In this document: positions 24,453 to 33,720 of the stretch, one piece after another
How the letters are laid out: each line of letters starts with the position of its first letter
Numbering within the stretch: the stretch's first letter is position 1
Source of the DNA: Streptomyces sp. HUAS MG91
GTDB lineage: Bacteria; Actinomycetota; Actinomycetes; Streptomycetales; Streptomycetaceae
NCBI RefSeq assembly: GCF_040529335.1
Contig: NZ_CP159534.1
Coordinates: forward strand, 7,502,001-7,566,000
Direction: 5' to 3'
Length of the DNA: 64,000 bases
Made by a program: the position numbers and the translations under genes
Notes under the pieces: generated by a model
What the model was told of the DNA's origin: nothing
The model's input: the letters and a program-made list of their open reading frames with translations, nothing else
The model's database searches: none

Positions 24453-25775
24453 TCAGTCCCGGCGCTTCACGTACAGGCGGTTGCCCTGCGGGCCGGTCCA
24501 CTCCAGCCGGACGACGCCGGCGACCGCGCCATCACCCGTGCGGGAGGGATCGGACCAGTAACCGGCGGCCGGGTTGCGGAAGAAGGTGCCCCACAGGCCG
24601 CCGTGGTGATCCTTGAAGAAGTTGTTGTGCCCGGCGCCCACACCCGCCGTCCACCGCCGCGAGTAGGGGCCCTCCAGCCGGTCGGCGACGGCGACGACCG
24701 CGTCGTACTGGTACTGCGTGCGTCCGGCGGCCGCCGTGTCGTAGGCGTTCCGTGCCGACCCGTCGGCGGCGGTCGACGCCCGGTCCCACGCGGCCTGCAA
24801 CAGGTAGTACTTGCCGCCGTGCTTGAACACGTAGGCGCCTTCGAGATAGGGCTCGGGCGTGTACGCGGTCTCCTGGAACGCCGGGAGGTTCGTCGGCGTG
24901 ACGATGTCCTCCATGTCGGGGCGGAACCTGGCGTACAGGTGGTTGTGCAGCACCAGCCACGCGTCACGGCCCTCGGAGTAGAGGCTGCCGTCGATGTGGA
25001 AGTACGCGCCGGGCTCGATGAACGACGGCCCCCCGATGAAGGACTCGCCGAACGGCTTGTCGAGGTTGCCCTCGGCGAGCCGGTAGGGCCCGGCGACCCC
25101 GCCGTCGCTCACCAGCAGGAACGAGCCGACCTTCTTCGAATGGTCGCCCATGCACGCCACGAGGTACCACTTGCCGCGGAAGTGGTGCAGCTCGGGCGCC
25201 CACACCTCGCCCCGCTTGCCGAACCGGTCGTCGTACCAGTACTCCTGCCACGGCGCGACGACCGTGCGCCCGGGGCGGTTCTCGTCCACGAACTCGGGCG
25301 ACCACACCTTGCCCCGCTCGGCGCCGGGCCGGAACCGGGTGGTGTCGGCGAGCTTCCACGGTCCGTGCAGGGACCGGGCCGTCCAGACGAAGAGGCCGTC
25401 GTTCCAGGGCTGGGCCGCCGGGAGGCCGGGCACCCGGGTGGTGCCGGTGGCGACGTAGAGCGGGCGGCCGTCGACGACGAAGCAGTTGACGTAGGTGTCG
25501 CGCATCCAGACGCGGCCCAACTCCTTGTCGCGCGGCCGCAGTTCGAGCGGCAGTACGAAGGAGTTGTCCTTTCGCGGCCACAGGTCCTCGCGGACGTCGG
25601 CGATGCCGTACAGCTCGGGCTGCGGCCAGTTCGACGGGTACCCGTGCCGTGCGGCGCCCGGCGACGGGAGCGCCTGGGCGGCGGCCGGCGGCAGCGCCAC
25701 GGCTCCCATCGAGCCGGCCATGCCGGCCAGCAACGACCGTCGGCCCAGATGCGGCGCGTTCTCCGGTCTCGTCAT
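24453..25775 (-). CDS. secreted GH43-like glycoside hydrolase
   Basis: The product is 440 residues from ATG 25775, with AAGGAGA seven bases upstream. The N-terminus is a Tat signal (GRRSLLAGMAGSMGAVALPP, cleaved near AQALPSP). The rest is a five-bladed beta-propeller like GH43/GH117 enzymes: VWMRDTYVNCFVVDGRPLYV, WTARSLHGPWKLADT, WSPEFVD, VWAPELHHFRGKWYLV, FIEPGAYFHIDGSLY and YTPEPYLEGAYVFKHGGKYY. It would act outside the cell on a glycan side chain. Convergent with the sulfatase and divergent from the second ROK gene. Family number and substrate are uncertain. Confidence 0.7.
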   Translation of the reverse strand: MTRPENAPHLGRRSLLAGMAGSMGAVALPPAAAQALPSPGAARHGYPSNWPQPELYGIADVREDLWPRKDNSFVLPLELRPRDKELGRVWMRDTYVNCFVVDGRPLYVATGTTRVPGLPAAQPWNDGLFVWTARSLHGPWKLADTTRFRPGAERGKVWSPEFVDENRPGRTVVAPWQEYWYDDRFGKRGEVWAPELHHFRGKWYLVACMGDHSKKVGSFLLVSDGGVAGPYRLAEGNLDKPFGESFIGGPSFIEPGAYFHIDGSLYSEGRDAWLVLHNHLYARFRPDMEDIVTPTNLPAFQETAYTPEPYLEGAYVFKHGGKYYLLQAAWDRASTAADGSARNAYDTAAAGRTQYQYDAVVAVADRLEGPYSRRWTAGVGAGHNNFFKDHHGGLWGTFFRNPAAGYWSDPSRTGDGAVAGVVRLEWTGPQGNRLYVKRRD

Positions 25776-25853
25776 CAGTCGCGTCTCCTTCGTCGTCCGG
25801 GGTGCGGGTGTCTGCGGGAGGTGGCTGCCGCCCAGCATCAAAGGCCCCGATGA

Positions 25854-25863
25854 ATTTCGTCAA
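25854..25863 (-). promoter_or_regulatory. TTGACGAAAT motif before GH43-like gene
   Basis: On the minus strand this reads TTGACGAAAT, nearly identical to the motif before both ROK genes, and lies 79 bp upstream of the GH43-like start. The 25776-26156 divergent region holds this and the second ROK motif and no recognisable gene. Confidence 0.4.
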
Positions 25864-26132
25864 GAGGCCGGAAAATTAATCCCGGGAGCGGTCCGGAGGG
25901 TGCGCGGAGTGCCGGGACACGGGAAGTCTCGCCGTCAGGGCCGGTCCGGCACCACTCGCTCCCTCGCGTGTCACACGATCGTCATACGGGTCCCAGCGTG
26001 GCAATCGTGTTGCGGGAACATTGCGAGAGCGCCGGAGCCGACTCGTCGAGTCCATCATCGTTGCAGGTCAGCCCAGTTGGGGGCGGGAGGATCCGGGCTG
26101 CCGGACGGCGTTGACTTTTTCTGTCCGACTCA

Positions 26133-26143
26133 TTGACGAAAAT
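26133..26143 (+). promoter_or_regulatory. TTGACGAAAAT motif before second ROK gene
   Basis: This is identical to the 11-mer at 21577. A second TTGAC (26111) lies 22 bp upstream followed by TTTTTCTGTC, so promoter and operator may overlap here. The first bases of the ROK coding frame could begin inside or just after this motif. Confidence 0.45.
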
Positions 26144-26156
26144 GACCGCTGCTCAC

Positions 26157-27407
26157 ATGCTGTCGGGCATGCACGAACACGACGGTCCGCTGACGCGGCT
26201 CCGACGCAGCCACGAGCACTCCGTCCTCGACCTGCTGCGCAAGCACGGCCCGCTGAGCCGCGCCGAGTTGGGCACCCGCAGCGGCCTGTCCCGCACCACG
26301 CTCTACGACATCGTCGCCGGGCTGGTCGGCAGCGGCGCGGTCGTCGCCAGCACCCCGCACGTCGAGGTGCGCAAGCGCGGCCGGCCCGTGGAGAAGCTCA
26401 GCCTCAACCCGGCGGCGGGGGAGGCCGTGGGCATCGACTTCGCGCGCCGGGCGGTGCATGTCGCGGCGGTCAACTTCGCGCACGAGGTGATCGGTTCGGC
26501 GAGCGAGCCGCACACCGCGGACCTGTCCTGGCCCGAGCGGGTCGACATCGCGGAGCGCCTCCTGGGCTCGCTGGCCACCGTCCCGTCCGACGACCCGGCA
26601 CGCCCCGCGGGCGGCACGGGTGACGGCCCGGCCGCCGTCCACCTTGACGCGCTCAGCGCGATCGGCGTCGGCGTTGTCGGCCCGATCACCGACCCGGGCA
26701 GCGAGCGGGCCCACGCACAGGGCATCGACGGCCTCCCCGACCTGCTGCGCAAGAGATTCGGCGTGTCGGTGCTCCTCGACAACAACACCCGGCTCGCCGC
26801 CCTCGCCGAAGCCGTCTGGGGCGCGGCCGCCGACAGCAGCGACGTGCTCTACCTGCGGCTGTCGCACGGCGTCGGCGGCGGCCTGGTCGTCGGCGGCGCG
26901 CTGCACCGGGGCCGCTACGGCCTGTCCGGCGAGTTCGGGCATGTCGTCGTCGACCCCGTCGGCCGGCAGTGCGAATGCGGCGGCACCGGCTGTCTGGAGA
27001 CCCGCGCCGCCCTCGACGCCGTCCTCAACCGCTACCGGGAGGCCGGCGGACGCGCCGGTGACCTGGCCGGCTTCCTCGCGGCCGCCGCCGCGGGCGAACC
27101 ACCCGCGCTCCAGGTCCTGGAGCGGGTCGGACACGACGTCGGCAGCGTCCTCGCCGCCGTCTGCCACGCCGTCGGCCCCGGCGTCATCGTCGTCGGCGGC
27201 GAACTCGCCGAGGCGGGACCCGCCCTCCTCGAACCCGTCGAACGGTCACTGCGGCAGCACCTGATGCCGATGGCCCGCCATCACGTCGACGTCCGCCGCG
27301 CCACCCTCGGCGAGGCGGGCAGCGCGCTGGGCGGCATCGCCCTCGTTCTCCACGAATCCCCCCTCCTTTCCCACTACCCGCGGCCCGTCTCCGAGGAGAA
27401 CGCGTGA
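26157..27407 (+). CDS. ROK-family transcriptional repressor (second)
   Basis: The product is 416 residues from ATG 26157; ATGs at 26142 and 26169 are alternatives and no Shine-Dalgarno decides. The N-terminal winged helix ([20 protein letters not shown]) is followed by a ROK domain with [12 protein letters not shown], zinc motif [10 protein letters not shown] and [15 protein letters not shown]. As in the first ROK protein, the catalytic Asp site reads [11 protein letters not shown], arguing for a sensor and not a kinase. It lies 19 bp before the transporter operon and is probably its first gene, likely controlling it and the divergent GH43-like gene. Confidence 0.8.
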   Translation: MLSGMHEHDGPLTRLRRSHEHSVLDLLRKHGPLSRAELGTRSGLSRTTLYDIVAGLVGSGAVVASTPHVEVRKRGRPVEKLSLNPAAGEAVGIDFARRAVHVAAVNFAHEVIGSASEPHTADLSWPERVDIAERLLGSLATVPSDDPARPAGGTGDGPAAVHLDALSAIGVGVVGPITDPGSERAHAQGIDGLPDLLRKRFGVSVLLDNNTRLAALAEAVWGAAADSSDVLYLRLSHGVGGGLVVGGALHRGRYGLSGEFGHVVVDPVGRQCECGGTGCLETRAALDAVLNRYREAGGRAGDLAGFLAAAAAGEPPALQVLERVGHDVGSVLAAVCHAVGPGVIVVGGELAEAGPALLEPVERSLRQHLMPMARHHVDVRRATLGEAGSALGGIALVLHESPLLSHYPRPVSEENA

Positions 27408-27426
27408 AGCCACCAGTGAGGTACCC

Positions 27427-28239
27427 ATGGCTGTGATCACCCCGGTGCGGAAGACCGCACCCGAAGAGCCCCGGCAGCGGCCCCGGCGCTCCCGGCGCCG
27501 CCCCCTGATCCTCAACGCCGTGGCGGTGGTGGCCGGAATCGCCCTGTGGGCCGTGGTGGCCGCCCTGGGCCTGGTCGACAATCTGCCCGCTCCCGTGGCG
27601 GTGGCCCGGAAGGCCGGCAGCATGATCGCCGACGGCACGCTGGGTACCGACATCGCCGCGAGCCTGCGCCGCGTCCTGATCGGCTACGCCCTCGGTGTCG
27701 TCGTGGCCGTGCCGGTCGGCTTCCTGATGGGCTGGTACCCGACGGCGCGCGCGCTCATCGAGCCGTACATCCAGTTCTTCCGCACCATCCCGCCGCTCGC
27801 GCTGATCCCGCTCGCGGTCGTGCTGCTCGGCATCGGCGAGGTCCCGAAGATCGCGGTGATCTTCCTCGCCTCGTTCATGTCGTGCGTCGTCTCGGCCTTC
27901 CAGGGCGTCGTCGACGTCGACCGGACGCTGATCAACGCGGCCCGGGTGCTCGGCGCGTCGGACCGCACCATCTTCGCCAAGGTCGTCGTCCCCGCCTCCA
28001 CCCCGTTCATCCTCGTCGGCATGCGGATCGGCCTCGGCGCGTCCTGGGCCACCGTGGTCGCCGCCGAACTCATCGGCGCCCAGGAGGGGCTCGGCTACCG
28101 GATGCAGAAGGCGTCCACCTGGTTCGAAATGGACACGATCTTCGTGTCCCTCATCACGATCGGCGTGCTCGGGCTCGTCATGGACCGGCTCCTGCTGCTG
28201 GCCGAGCGACGCCTGACCGGCTGGCAGGAGCGACGATGA
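27427..28239 (+). CDS. ABC transporter permease, TauC/SsuC type
   Basis: The product is 270 residues with six membrane helices after a basic Pro/Arg-rich N-terminus. Family sequences: [20 protein letters not shown], the EAA loop [20 protein letters not shown] and [20 protein letters not shown]. This subfamily imports taurine, alkanesulfonates, nitrate or pyrimidine precursors. With the following ATPase and binding protein it makes a complete importer. The stop overlaps the ATPase start by 4 bp. Confidence 0.85.
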   Translation: MAVITPVRKTAPEEPRQRPRRSRRRPLILNAVAVVAGIALWAVVAALGLVDNLPAPVAVARKAGSMIADGTLGTDIAASLRRVLIGYALGVVVAVPVGFLMGWYPTARALIEPYIQFFRTIPPLALIPLAVVLLGIGEVPKIAVIFLASFMSCVVSAFQGVVDVDRTLINAARVLGASDRTIFAKVVVPASTPFILVGMRIGLGASWATVVAAELIGAQEGLGYRMQKASTWFEMDTIFVSLITIGVLGLVMDRLLLLAERRLTGWQERR

Positions 28240-29015
28240 ACAGCAAGATCAGCTTCCGCGACGTGGTGAAGACCTTCCCGCTGAAGGGCCAGACGTTCAC
28301 CGCGCTGGGCGGAGTCGTCCTGGACATCGCGGACCAGGAGTTCGTCACCGTCGTCGGCCCCTCCGGCTGCGGCAAGTCCACCCTGATGAGCATGGCCGCC
28401 GGACTCCAGGAGCCCGACTCCGGAGCCGTCCTGGTCGACGGCACGCCCGTGTCGGGGCCCGGACCGGACCGCGGCGTGATCTTCCAGCAGTACGCGCTCT
28501 TCCCGTGGTTGACGGTGCGTCAGAACGTCGAGTTCGGGCTCAAGTTGGCCTCCGTGCCCGGACCGGAGCGCCGCCGCAAGGCCGAGCAGGCCATCGACCT
28601 CGTCGGCCTCGGCGACTTCGCCGACGCCCTCCCCAAGACCCTGTCCGGCGGCATGAAGCAGCGCTGCGCCATCGCCCGCGCCTACGCCGTCGACCCCCAA
28701 GTGCTGCTGATGGACGAGCCGTTCGGAGCGCTGGACGCGCTGACCCGCGTACAGCTCCAGGACCAGCTGCTGCGCACCTGGAGCCAGGAGAAGCGCACCG
28801 TGCTGTTCATCACCCACGACGTCGACGAGGCCGTCTACCTCGCAGGCCGGGTCGTCGTCATGGCCGCGCGGCCCGGCCGCGTCCACCGGATCATCGACGT
28901 CGACCTGCCCTATCCCCGTACCGAGGAGATCCGGCTCTCGCCCGAGTTCCGGCGCATCCGCAACGAGGTGTGGACCTCGGTCCACCACCAGGAAGCGCCG
29001 CCGCGGGCCGCCTGA
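28236..29015 (+). CDS. ABC transporter ATP-binding protein, TauB/SsuB type
   Basis: The product is 259 residues. Walker A is [10 protein letters not shown]-loop [12 protein letters not shown], signature LSGGMKQR, Walker [15 protein letters not shown] and H-loop [13 protein letters not shown]. The [14 protein letters not shown] and [13 protein letters not shown] sequences are those of the nitrate/sulfonate/taurine subfamily. It energises the preceding permease. Confidence 0.88.
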   Translation: MNSKISFRDVVKTFPLKGQTFTALGGVVLDIADQEFVTVVGPSGCGKSTLMSMAAGLQEPDSGAVLVDGTPVSGPGPDRGVIFQQYALFPWLTVRQNVEFGLKLASVPGPERRRKAEQAIDLVGLGDFADALPKTLSGGMKQRCAIARAYAVDPQVLLMDEPFGALDALTRVQLQDQLLRTWSQEKRTVLFITHDVDEAVYLAGRVVVMAARPGRVHRIIDVDLPYPRTEEIRLSPEFRRIRNEVWTSVHHQEAPPRAA

Positions 29016-29076
29016 ACCCTCCCCTTCCCCCGCCCCTCCTTCGTTGCCGCGCACCGCCCCGAGAGGAACCTTCAGC

Positions 29077-30060
29077 ATGCCCGGAAAGACCATCAGGCAC
29101 GGCTATCTCGCCCTGCCCGCCGCGTTGTTGCTCGTCCTCCCGCTCAGCGCCTGCTCGGGCAGCGACTCCGGGGACGACGCCACCGTCCGCTTCGGCTACA
29201 TCGGCGACTACAACGGCGCCAGCCTGCTGGCGATCGCCGAGAAGCGGGGCCTGTGGAAGAAGGAGGGCCTGACCGCCGAGGTGAAGGTGTTCACCAACGG
29301 CCCGGTGCAGATCCAGGCGCTCAACGCCGACAGCCTCGACTACGGCTACATCGGCCCCGGCGCGATGTGGCTGCCGGCCTCCGGCAAGTCCAAGGTGATC
29401 GCCATCGACACCCTCACCTACGCCGACCGCGTCATCGGCCGGCCCGGCATCACGTCCATGAAGGACCTGAAGGGCAAGAAGGTCGGCGTCCCCGAGGGCA
29501 CCTCCGGCGACATGGTCCTCAACATCGCCCTGGAAGAGGCGGGCATGAGCGCGGGCGACATCGAGAAGGTCAACATGGACCCCTCGACGATCGTCTCCGC
29601 CTTCTCCTCGGGGAAGATCGACGGCGCGGGCTTCTTCTACCCGGCCATCGACACCATCAAGAAGAAGGTCCCCGGCCTGGAGGAGATAGCCAGCACCAAG
29701 GACACCGGCGACGCCTTCCCCACCGCCTTCGTCGCCGGCAACAAGGTGTCCGGGGACAAGACCACCAAGGTGATCAAGGTGCTCCAGCAGGCCAACGACT
29801 GGCGCAGCGCGCACCCCGACGAGACCATCGCGCTCACCGCCAAGATGCTCAAGGTCACCGAGGCCCAGGCCAAGGCGGACGCCTCGCACGTGCAGACGCT
29901 CTCCACGAAGGACCTGGTCGCCAAGACCAAGAACGGCGAGGTCGACTCCTGGCTGAAGAAGCTCGGCGACTTCTTCGTACGCAACAAGGAGCTGGACGAG
30001 AACACCGACCCCGGCAAGTACTACGACGGCGACCTCTACGCGAATACGTACGCCGACTAG
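29077..30060 (+). CDS. ABC transporter substrate-binding lipoprotein, TauA/SsuA-like
   Basis: The product is 327 residues from ATG 29077, with GAGAGGAA upstream. A Sec signal ends in the lipobox LSAC. The body is a NMT1/SsuA-like periplasmic fold: VRFGYIGDYNGASLLAIAEK, EVKVFTNGPVQIQALNADSL, DYGYIGPGAMWLPASGKSKV and GKKVGVPEGTSGDMVLNIAL. Ligands in this family are sulfonates, nitrate or thiamine-like compounds. The neighbouring sulfatase makes a sulfur compound reasonable, though binding residues could not be assigned. Confidence 0.83.
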   Translation: MPGKTIRHGYLALPAALLLVLPLSACSGSDSGDDATVRFGYIGDYNGASLLAIAEKRGLWKKEGLTAEVKVFTNGPVQIQALNADSLDYGYIGPGAMWLPASGKSKVIAIDTLTYADRVIGRPGITSMKDLKGKKVGVPEGTSGDMVLNIALEEAGMSAGDIEKVNMDPSTIVSAFSSGKIDGAGFFYPAIDTIKKKVPGLEEIASTKDTGDAFPTAFVAGNKVSGDKTTKVIKVLQQANDWRSAHPDETIALTAKMLKVTEAQAKADASHVQTLSTKDLVAKTKNGEVDSWLKKLGDFFVRNKELDENTDPGKYYDGDLYANTYAD

Positions 30061-30086
30061 CGGCCGGCCCGTGACAGGCTGGGCGG

Positions 30087-30470
30087 GTGCGACTGACGCT
30101 GAGTGAGCAGGGCGGCGCCGACGTGGACACGGTGTGGCAGCGCTACGCGCGGCCCGTCCTCTGGTCCGCCTGGGCCCCGCAGATCCGGTCCGTGGAGACG
30201 GAACCCGAACTGCGCGCCGGGATACGGGGAAAGGTGCGTCCCGTCGCCGGACCGGCGGTGCGGTTCGTCGTCACGGCGGTCGATCACGAGGCCCGCACCT
30301 GGAGCTGGCGCGTGCAGGCGGGACCGTTCCGCCTGCGCCTCGACCACGCGGTCGACCGGTGCGGGCCGTCGGGCACCGCGACACGGCTGACCGTCACCGG
30401 GCCCGCGCCCGTCGTCCTCGCCTACGCGCCCTTGGCCCGCCGTGCGCTGCGCCGACTGGTGCGTCGCTGA
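30087..30470 (+). CDS. SRPBCC-family protein
   Basis: The product is 127 residues from GTG 30087. It has a START/Bet v 1-like (SRPBCC) pattern: WQRYARPVLWSAWAPQIRSV, a beta-rich middle (VRFVVTAVDHEARTWSWRVQ) and a C-terminal helix that is very Arg-rich. Members bind hydrophobic ligands or act as aromatases/cyclases. It stands 26 bp after the transporter gene but has no evident functional link to it, and is convergent with the MpaB-type gene. Confidence 0.65.
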   Translation: MRLTLSEQGGADVDTVWQRYARPVLWSAWAPQIRSVETEPELRAGIRGKVRPVAGPAVRFVVTAVDHEARTWSWRVQAGPFRLRLDHAVDRCGPSGTATRLTVTGPAPVVLAYAPLARRALRRLVRR

Positions 30471-30494
30471 ACCCGGGGCGGCGCCCCGCTGCCG

Positions 30495-31376
30495 TCATCC
30501 GTCCTTCTCCGTGCCGGGATCGTGCATCGCCCAGCGGATCAGGCCGGTGATCAGCCGCCCGGTGGGCCGCACCGCCCACCGCTCGGCCGGCTCCCAGCGC
30601 GGCAGCCGCAGCTCGTCGGCGGCCCAGCGGGGCAGCAGCGCGATCGCGTTGGACGCCAGAGCCGCGTAGAACGGCAGGGCCGGAACCGGGAGCGGCGGAC
30701 GGAGCAGCAAGTAGCGGGCGGTGTCGAGCGCTTCGGGCGTGGCGCGCAGCTCGGGGCGGTAGGCCGTGAACCGCTCGCGCAGCTCGGCCACGGTCCGCGG
30801 GGGCCGCGCCACACCGAGCGCCTCGGCGACGCGGGCGGTCTGCGCCACGTACTGATCGCATTCGTTCCTCGTCAGGCGAGCGGTGGCGAAGCGCTGGTGG
30901 GCGCGGAGGAAGGAGTCGATCTCGGCGATGTGGACCCATTCCAGCAGGTGCGGGTCCGAGGCGCGGTAGGCGACACCGTCGTCGGTCACTCCCTGGATGC
31001 GGGCGTGGACGGCGTTCAGCCGGTCGCAGGCCGACTGGGCGCTGTCCGCGGTGCCGTAGGTCGTCGTGGCCAGAAACGTGCTCGTGCGGTGCAGCCGGCC
31101 CCACGGGTCGCCGCGATAGCCGGAGTGCGCCGCGACGGCCGCCATCGCGGAGGGATGCAGCGTCTGCACGAGCAGCGCGCTGAGCCCGCCGACGAACATG
31201 GCGCTGTCCGCGTGGACCCGGCGGATCGGGCTGCCCTCCGGGAACCAGCGGGGGCCGGGAGTCTCGTGGATGGCCTCGCGGTTGCGCGGCCCCTCCGGCC
31301 CCGCGACCCGCGCGAACAGCACCTTCCCGGCCCGCAGCCGCAGCGGCTCGACGACCCGGGTGGCAACGACGGCCAT
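30495..31376 (-). CDS. oxygenase MpaB family (DUF2236) protein
   Basis: The product is 293 residues, all-helical. Conserved segments are MFVGGLSALLVQTLHPSAMA, GDPWGRLHRTSTFLATTTYG, ASDPHLLEWVHIAEIDSFLR and LTRNECDQYVAQTARVAEAL, the pattern of the MpaB/DUF2236 family related to latex-clearing oxygenases. The His residues near HPSAMAAV and in WVHIAE are expected heme ligands. Substrate unknown. An AGGAGGTGTCGCC-like Shine-Dalgarno precedes the ATG. Confidence 0.8.
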   Translation of the reverse strand: MAVVATRVVEPLRLRAGKVLFARVAGPEGPRNREAIHETPGPRWFPEGSPIRRVHADSAMFVGGLSALLVQTLHPSAMAAVAAHSGYRGDPWGRLHRTSTFLATTTYGTADSAQSACDRLNAVHARIQGVTDDGVAYRASDPHLLEWVHIAEIDSFLRAHQRFATARLTRNECDQYVAQTARVAEALGVARPPRTVAELRERFTAYRPELRATPEALDTARYLLLRPPLPVPALPFYAALASNAIALLPRWAADELRLPRWEPAERWAVRPTGRLITGLIRWAMHDPGTEKDG

Positions 31377-31497
31377 GGCGACACCTCCTGCTCCTCTTTA
31401 CCTCCTGCCCCTCTTTCGCTTGGACTGTCGGGGCGGATGCGGCGCCGGTCCGGTTCCTCGGCATGCGGATCCCGAGCATCGGGAGGACCGTGGAGAC

Positions 31498-31677
31498 ATG
31501 ACCCACTCACTCGTCCCGCCGTCGGAGACACCGCCGGCGGAAGGATCCATCGCCGAGGCCCACCAGGAACGGGCCGACGGCGGGATCTGGGAGCACCCCT
31601 ACTGGTGGGTGCTGCTCATCCTCGTCGGCTCCGTGCTGGTGGCGGGCTTCTTCGTGGCACGCCTGTGGGGCCTGTGA
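31498..31677 (+). CDS. small single-pass membrane protein, DUF6480-like
   Basis: The product is 59 residues with GGAGAC before the ATG. A Pro/Glu-rich N-terminus (PPSETPPAEGS) is followed by AEAHQER and one C-terminal membrane helix (WWVLLILVGSVLVAGFFVAR). The SETPPAEGS segment recalls the GETPP motif of the actinobacterial DUF6480 family. Function unknown. Confidence 0.55.
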   Translation: MTHSLVPPSETPPAEGSIAEAHQERADGGIWEHPYWWVLLILVGSVLVAGFFVARLWGL

Positions 31678-31690
31678 CCCGCTCGGAACC

Positions 31691-32704
31691 TCAGTAGGGC
31701 AGCCCGGCCCGGGTGCGCAGTGTCCAGCGGCGTTCCGCGTAGGCCAGGTCGTCGCGCCACAGGCGCTTCGCCGCGGCCCGCATCAGCGGGCGCAGCGCGA
31801 AGGAGGCGTGGCGCGCCGCGGTGAAGCCGGGCCGCTCGGACGTGGCGATCACCGCCTCCACCACCGCGGTCCGCGGCGCCGGGTGGCCCGCCGGGGTCAG
31901 CGGGGTCGCGTGCGTCTCCACCACCGAGTCGCGCCCCTCGCCGTCCGTGATGTGCATGACCACCGTGCGCGGCTCCGGCGCGGTGAAGACGGCGCGGACG
32001 GGCACGACGAGCCGCGAGGTGAGCCGGAAGGACACGTCCACGGCGAACCCGTCGTCCTCCGGCTCCGCGCCGTCACCGGACGGACTGTCGACGACCCGCA
32101 GGTCGACGAACGAGTACGGGTGGAACCACGCGCCGTGCCACGGGTCGAGGCGGTTGGCGACGATGTCCTCCGGCTCGCACCGGCCGAAACCGGTGTAGAC
32201 GGCGGCGACGGAGCGGGCCGGATCCGGACGCGGCGGGATCACCGGCCGCTCCAGCGGCTGTTCACCGCCCGCGCCGTCCAGCCGGACCCAGATCAGGACG
32301 CCGTCGTCGTGGACGGGCAGGGTCCGCCAGCCCGCCGTGCCCTGCGCGCCGAGCGCGAGCCCGTGCCAGTGGCAGACGAGCGTCCCGCACCGCAGCGGGC
32401 TGTCCTTGAGCGGCGCGCCCAGATGGGGGCAGGCGCCCGGCCCCGCGACCAGTGCGCCGTCGGCGTCGCGCCAGACGACCAGCTCACGGCCGGCCACGGT
32501 GCGCCCCAGCGGCGCGCCGGACGGTACGTCGCCGGTGGCGCCGACGACGTACCAGTTGCCCGACGGCCGGGCCTGGGACCGCTTCAGGGCGCTCTCGATC
32601 ACGGCGGGCCGCGCCTGGCGCCAGGTGGGTTCCTGCTGCTCCCACGCCGGCGGGTTCTTGCGGAAGGTCAGCGGGATCCGATCCGTCCAGGGCCGCTTGC
32701 TCAT
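31691..32704 (-). CDS. crtV: Rieske [2Fe-2S] protein of the carotenoid cluster
   Basis: The product is 337 residues. The Rieske ligands are CPH ([12 protein letters not shown]) and CHWH ([10 protein letters not shown]), giving CXH...CX2H. The C-terminal two thirds ([20 protein letters not shown]) resemble the catalytic part of Rieske-type enzymes (DUF5914-like). It is the fourth gene of the crtE-I-B operon, and its ATG overlaps the crtB stop by 4 bp. This position is that of crtV in S. griseus and S. coelicolor, so the symbol rests on synteny. The reaction is unclear; aromatic-ring or end-group oxidation of the carotenoid is possible. Confidence 0.7.
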   Translation of the reverse strand: MSKRPWTDRIPLTFRKNPPAWEQQEPTWRQARPAVIESALKRSQARPSGNWYVVGATGDVPSGAPLGRTVAGRELVVWRDADGALVAGPGACPHLGAPLKDSPLRCGTLVCHWHGLALGAQGTAGWRTLPVHDDGVLIWVRLDGAGGEQPLERPVIPPRPDPARSVAAVYTGFGRCEPEDIVANRLDPWHGAWFHPYSFVDLRVVDSPSGDGAEPEDDGFAVDVSFRLTSRLVVPVRAVFTAPEPRTVVMHITDGEGRDSVVETHATPLTPAGHPAPRTAVVEAVIATSERPGFTAARHASFALRPLMRAAAKRLWRDDLAYAERRWTLRTRAGLPY

Positions 32705-33720
32705 GCCGCCTCCTTGTCCACGAGCGGGGCGCGCCCCGCCCCCGCGGGGGAAGGGTGCACATGCGGCAGTGTCGCCGAGGGCGTGGACCGATGCCGGATC
32801 CGGGCGTGCGCGATGCGGACGAGCCCGTCGAGGGCGACGACCGCGCGGCGGCGCCGGGGCACCACGGCCCGGCGGTGCAGCACGCTGTACCGGTCGTCGG
32901 CGACGGCGTCGAGAATGCCCGCGTACAGCACGAAGGCGCTGCGGATGCAGGGCCGCGACACCGGATCGAGCAGGCCGATGCCGGGCACCGCCTCCCGGTA
33001 GACGTCCCGGGTGAGCGCCTCGAACGCCTTCAGCGCCCGCGTGATGCGCTCGTCCCGGCAGCCGGTGTCCCGGCTCCACCGCAGCAGCTCCCGGTCGACG
33101 CCGTGCGCGGCCAGCAGGTCCGCGGGCAGGTAGACGCGCCCCCGGTCGAGGTCCTCGCCCACGTCGCGCAGGAAGTTGGTGAGCTGGAAGGCCACCCCGA
33201 GGGCGGCGGCGTGCGGCTCCGCCTCGGCGCGCGGCACCGTGGTCCCCAGCACGGGGAGCATCTGCAGTCCGATCACCGCCGCCGAACCGTGCATGTAGCG
33301 GCGCAGATCCGCGTAGCCGGGATAGTCCGTCACCGTCAGGTCGTCGCGCATCGCCGTCATGAAGTCCTGGAAGTGCGCGGGTTCGATCGCGTACCGGTGC
33401 GCGGTGTCGACGAGCGCCCGGACGACGGGCTCGTCGCTGTGTCCCGTGGTCAGCCCGTGCCGGAGCTCCGCCGACAGCCGGTCGAGCGCCGCGCCGCGCT
33501 CCCGCACGGTGGTCTCGCCGCCGTGGCAGTCGACGATGTCGTCGGCCCAGCGGGCGAAGCCGTACAGGGCGTGCACGGCGGGCCGCCGATGGGCGGGCAG
33601 CAGCCGGGTGGCCAGGAAGTAGGTCTTTCCGTGGCGGGCGTTGAGGTCGCGGCACCGGGTGTAGGCACCGCGCAGCGCGGGGTCGGTGATGCCCGCGGCA
33701 TCGAGTTCTCGCGCGGTCAC
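32701..33720 (-). CDS. crtB: phytoene synthase
   Basis: The product is 339 residues from GTG 33720, overlapping the crtI stop. It has the squalene/phytoene synthase Asp motifs: WADDIVD (first) and [14 protein letters not shown] (second), plus YGFARWADD and QLTNFLRD. It condenses two geranylgeranyl diphosphates to phytoene at the membrane surface. The frame stays open across crtI and crtE, but those extensions are shadows of genes in other frames. Confidence 0.92.
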   Translation of the reverse strand: MTARELDAAGITDPALRGAYTRCRDLNARHGKTYFLATRLLPAHRRPAVHALYGFARWADDIVDCHGGETTVRERGAALDRLSAELRHGLTTGHSDEPVVRALVDTAHRYAIEPAHFQDFMTAMRDDLTVTDYPGYADLRRYMHGSAAVIGLQMLPVLGTTVPRAEAEPHAAALGVAFQLTNFLRDVGEDLDRGRVYLPADLLAAHGVDRELLRWSRDTGCRDERITRALKAFEALTRDVYREAVPGIGLLDPVSRPCIRSAFVLYAGILDAVADDRYSVLHRRAVVPRRRRAVVALDGLVRIAHARIRHRSTPSATLPHVHPSPAGAGRAPLVDKEAA

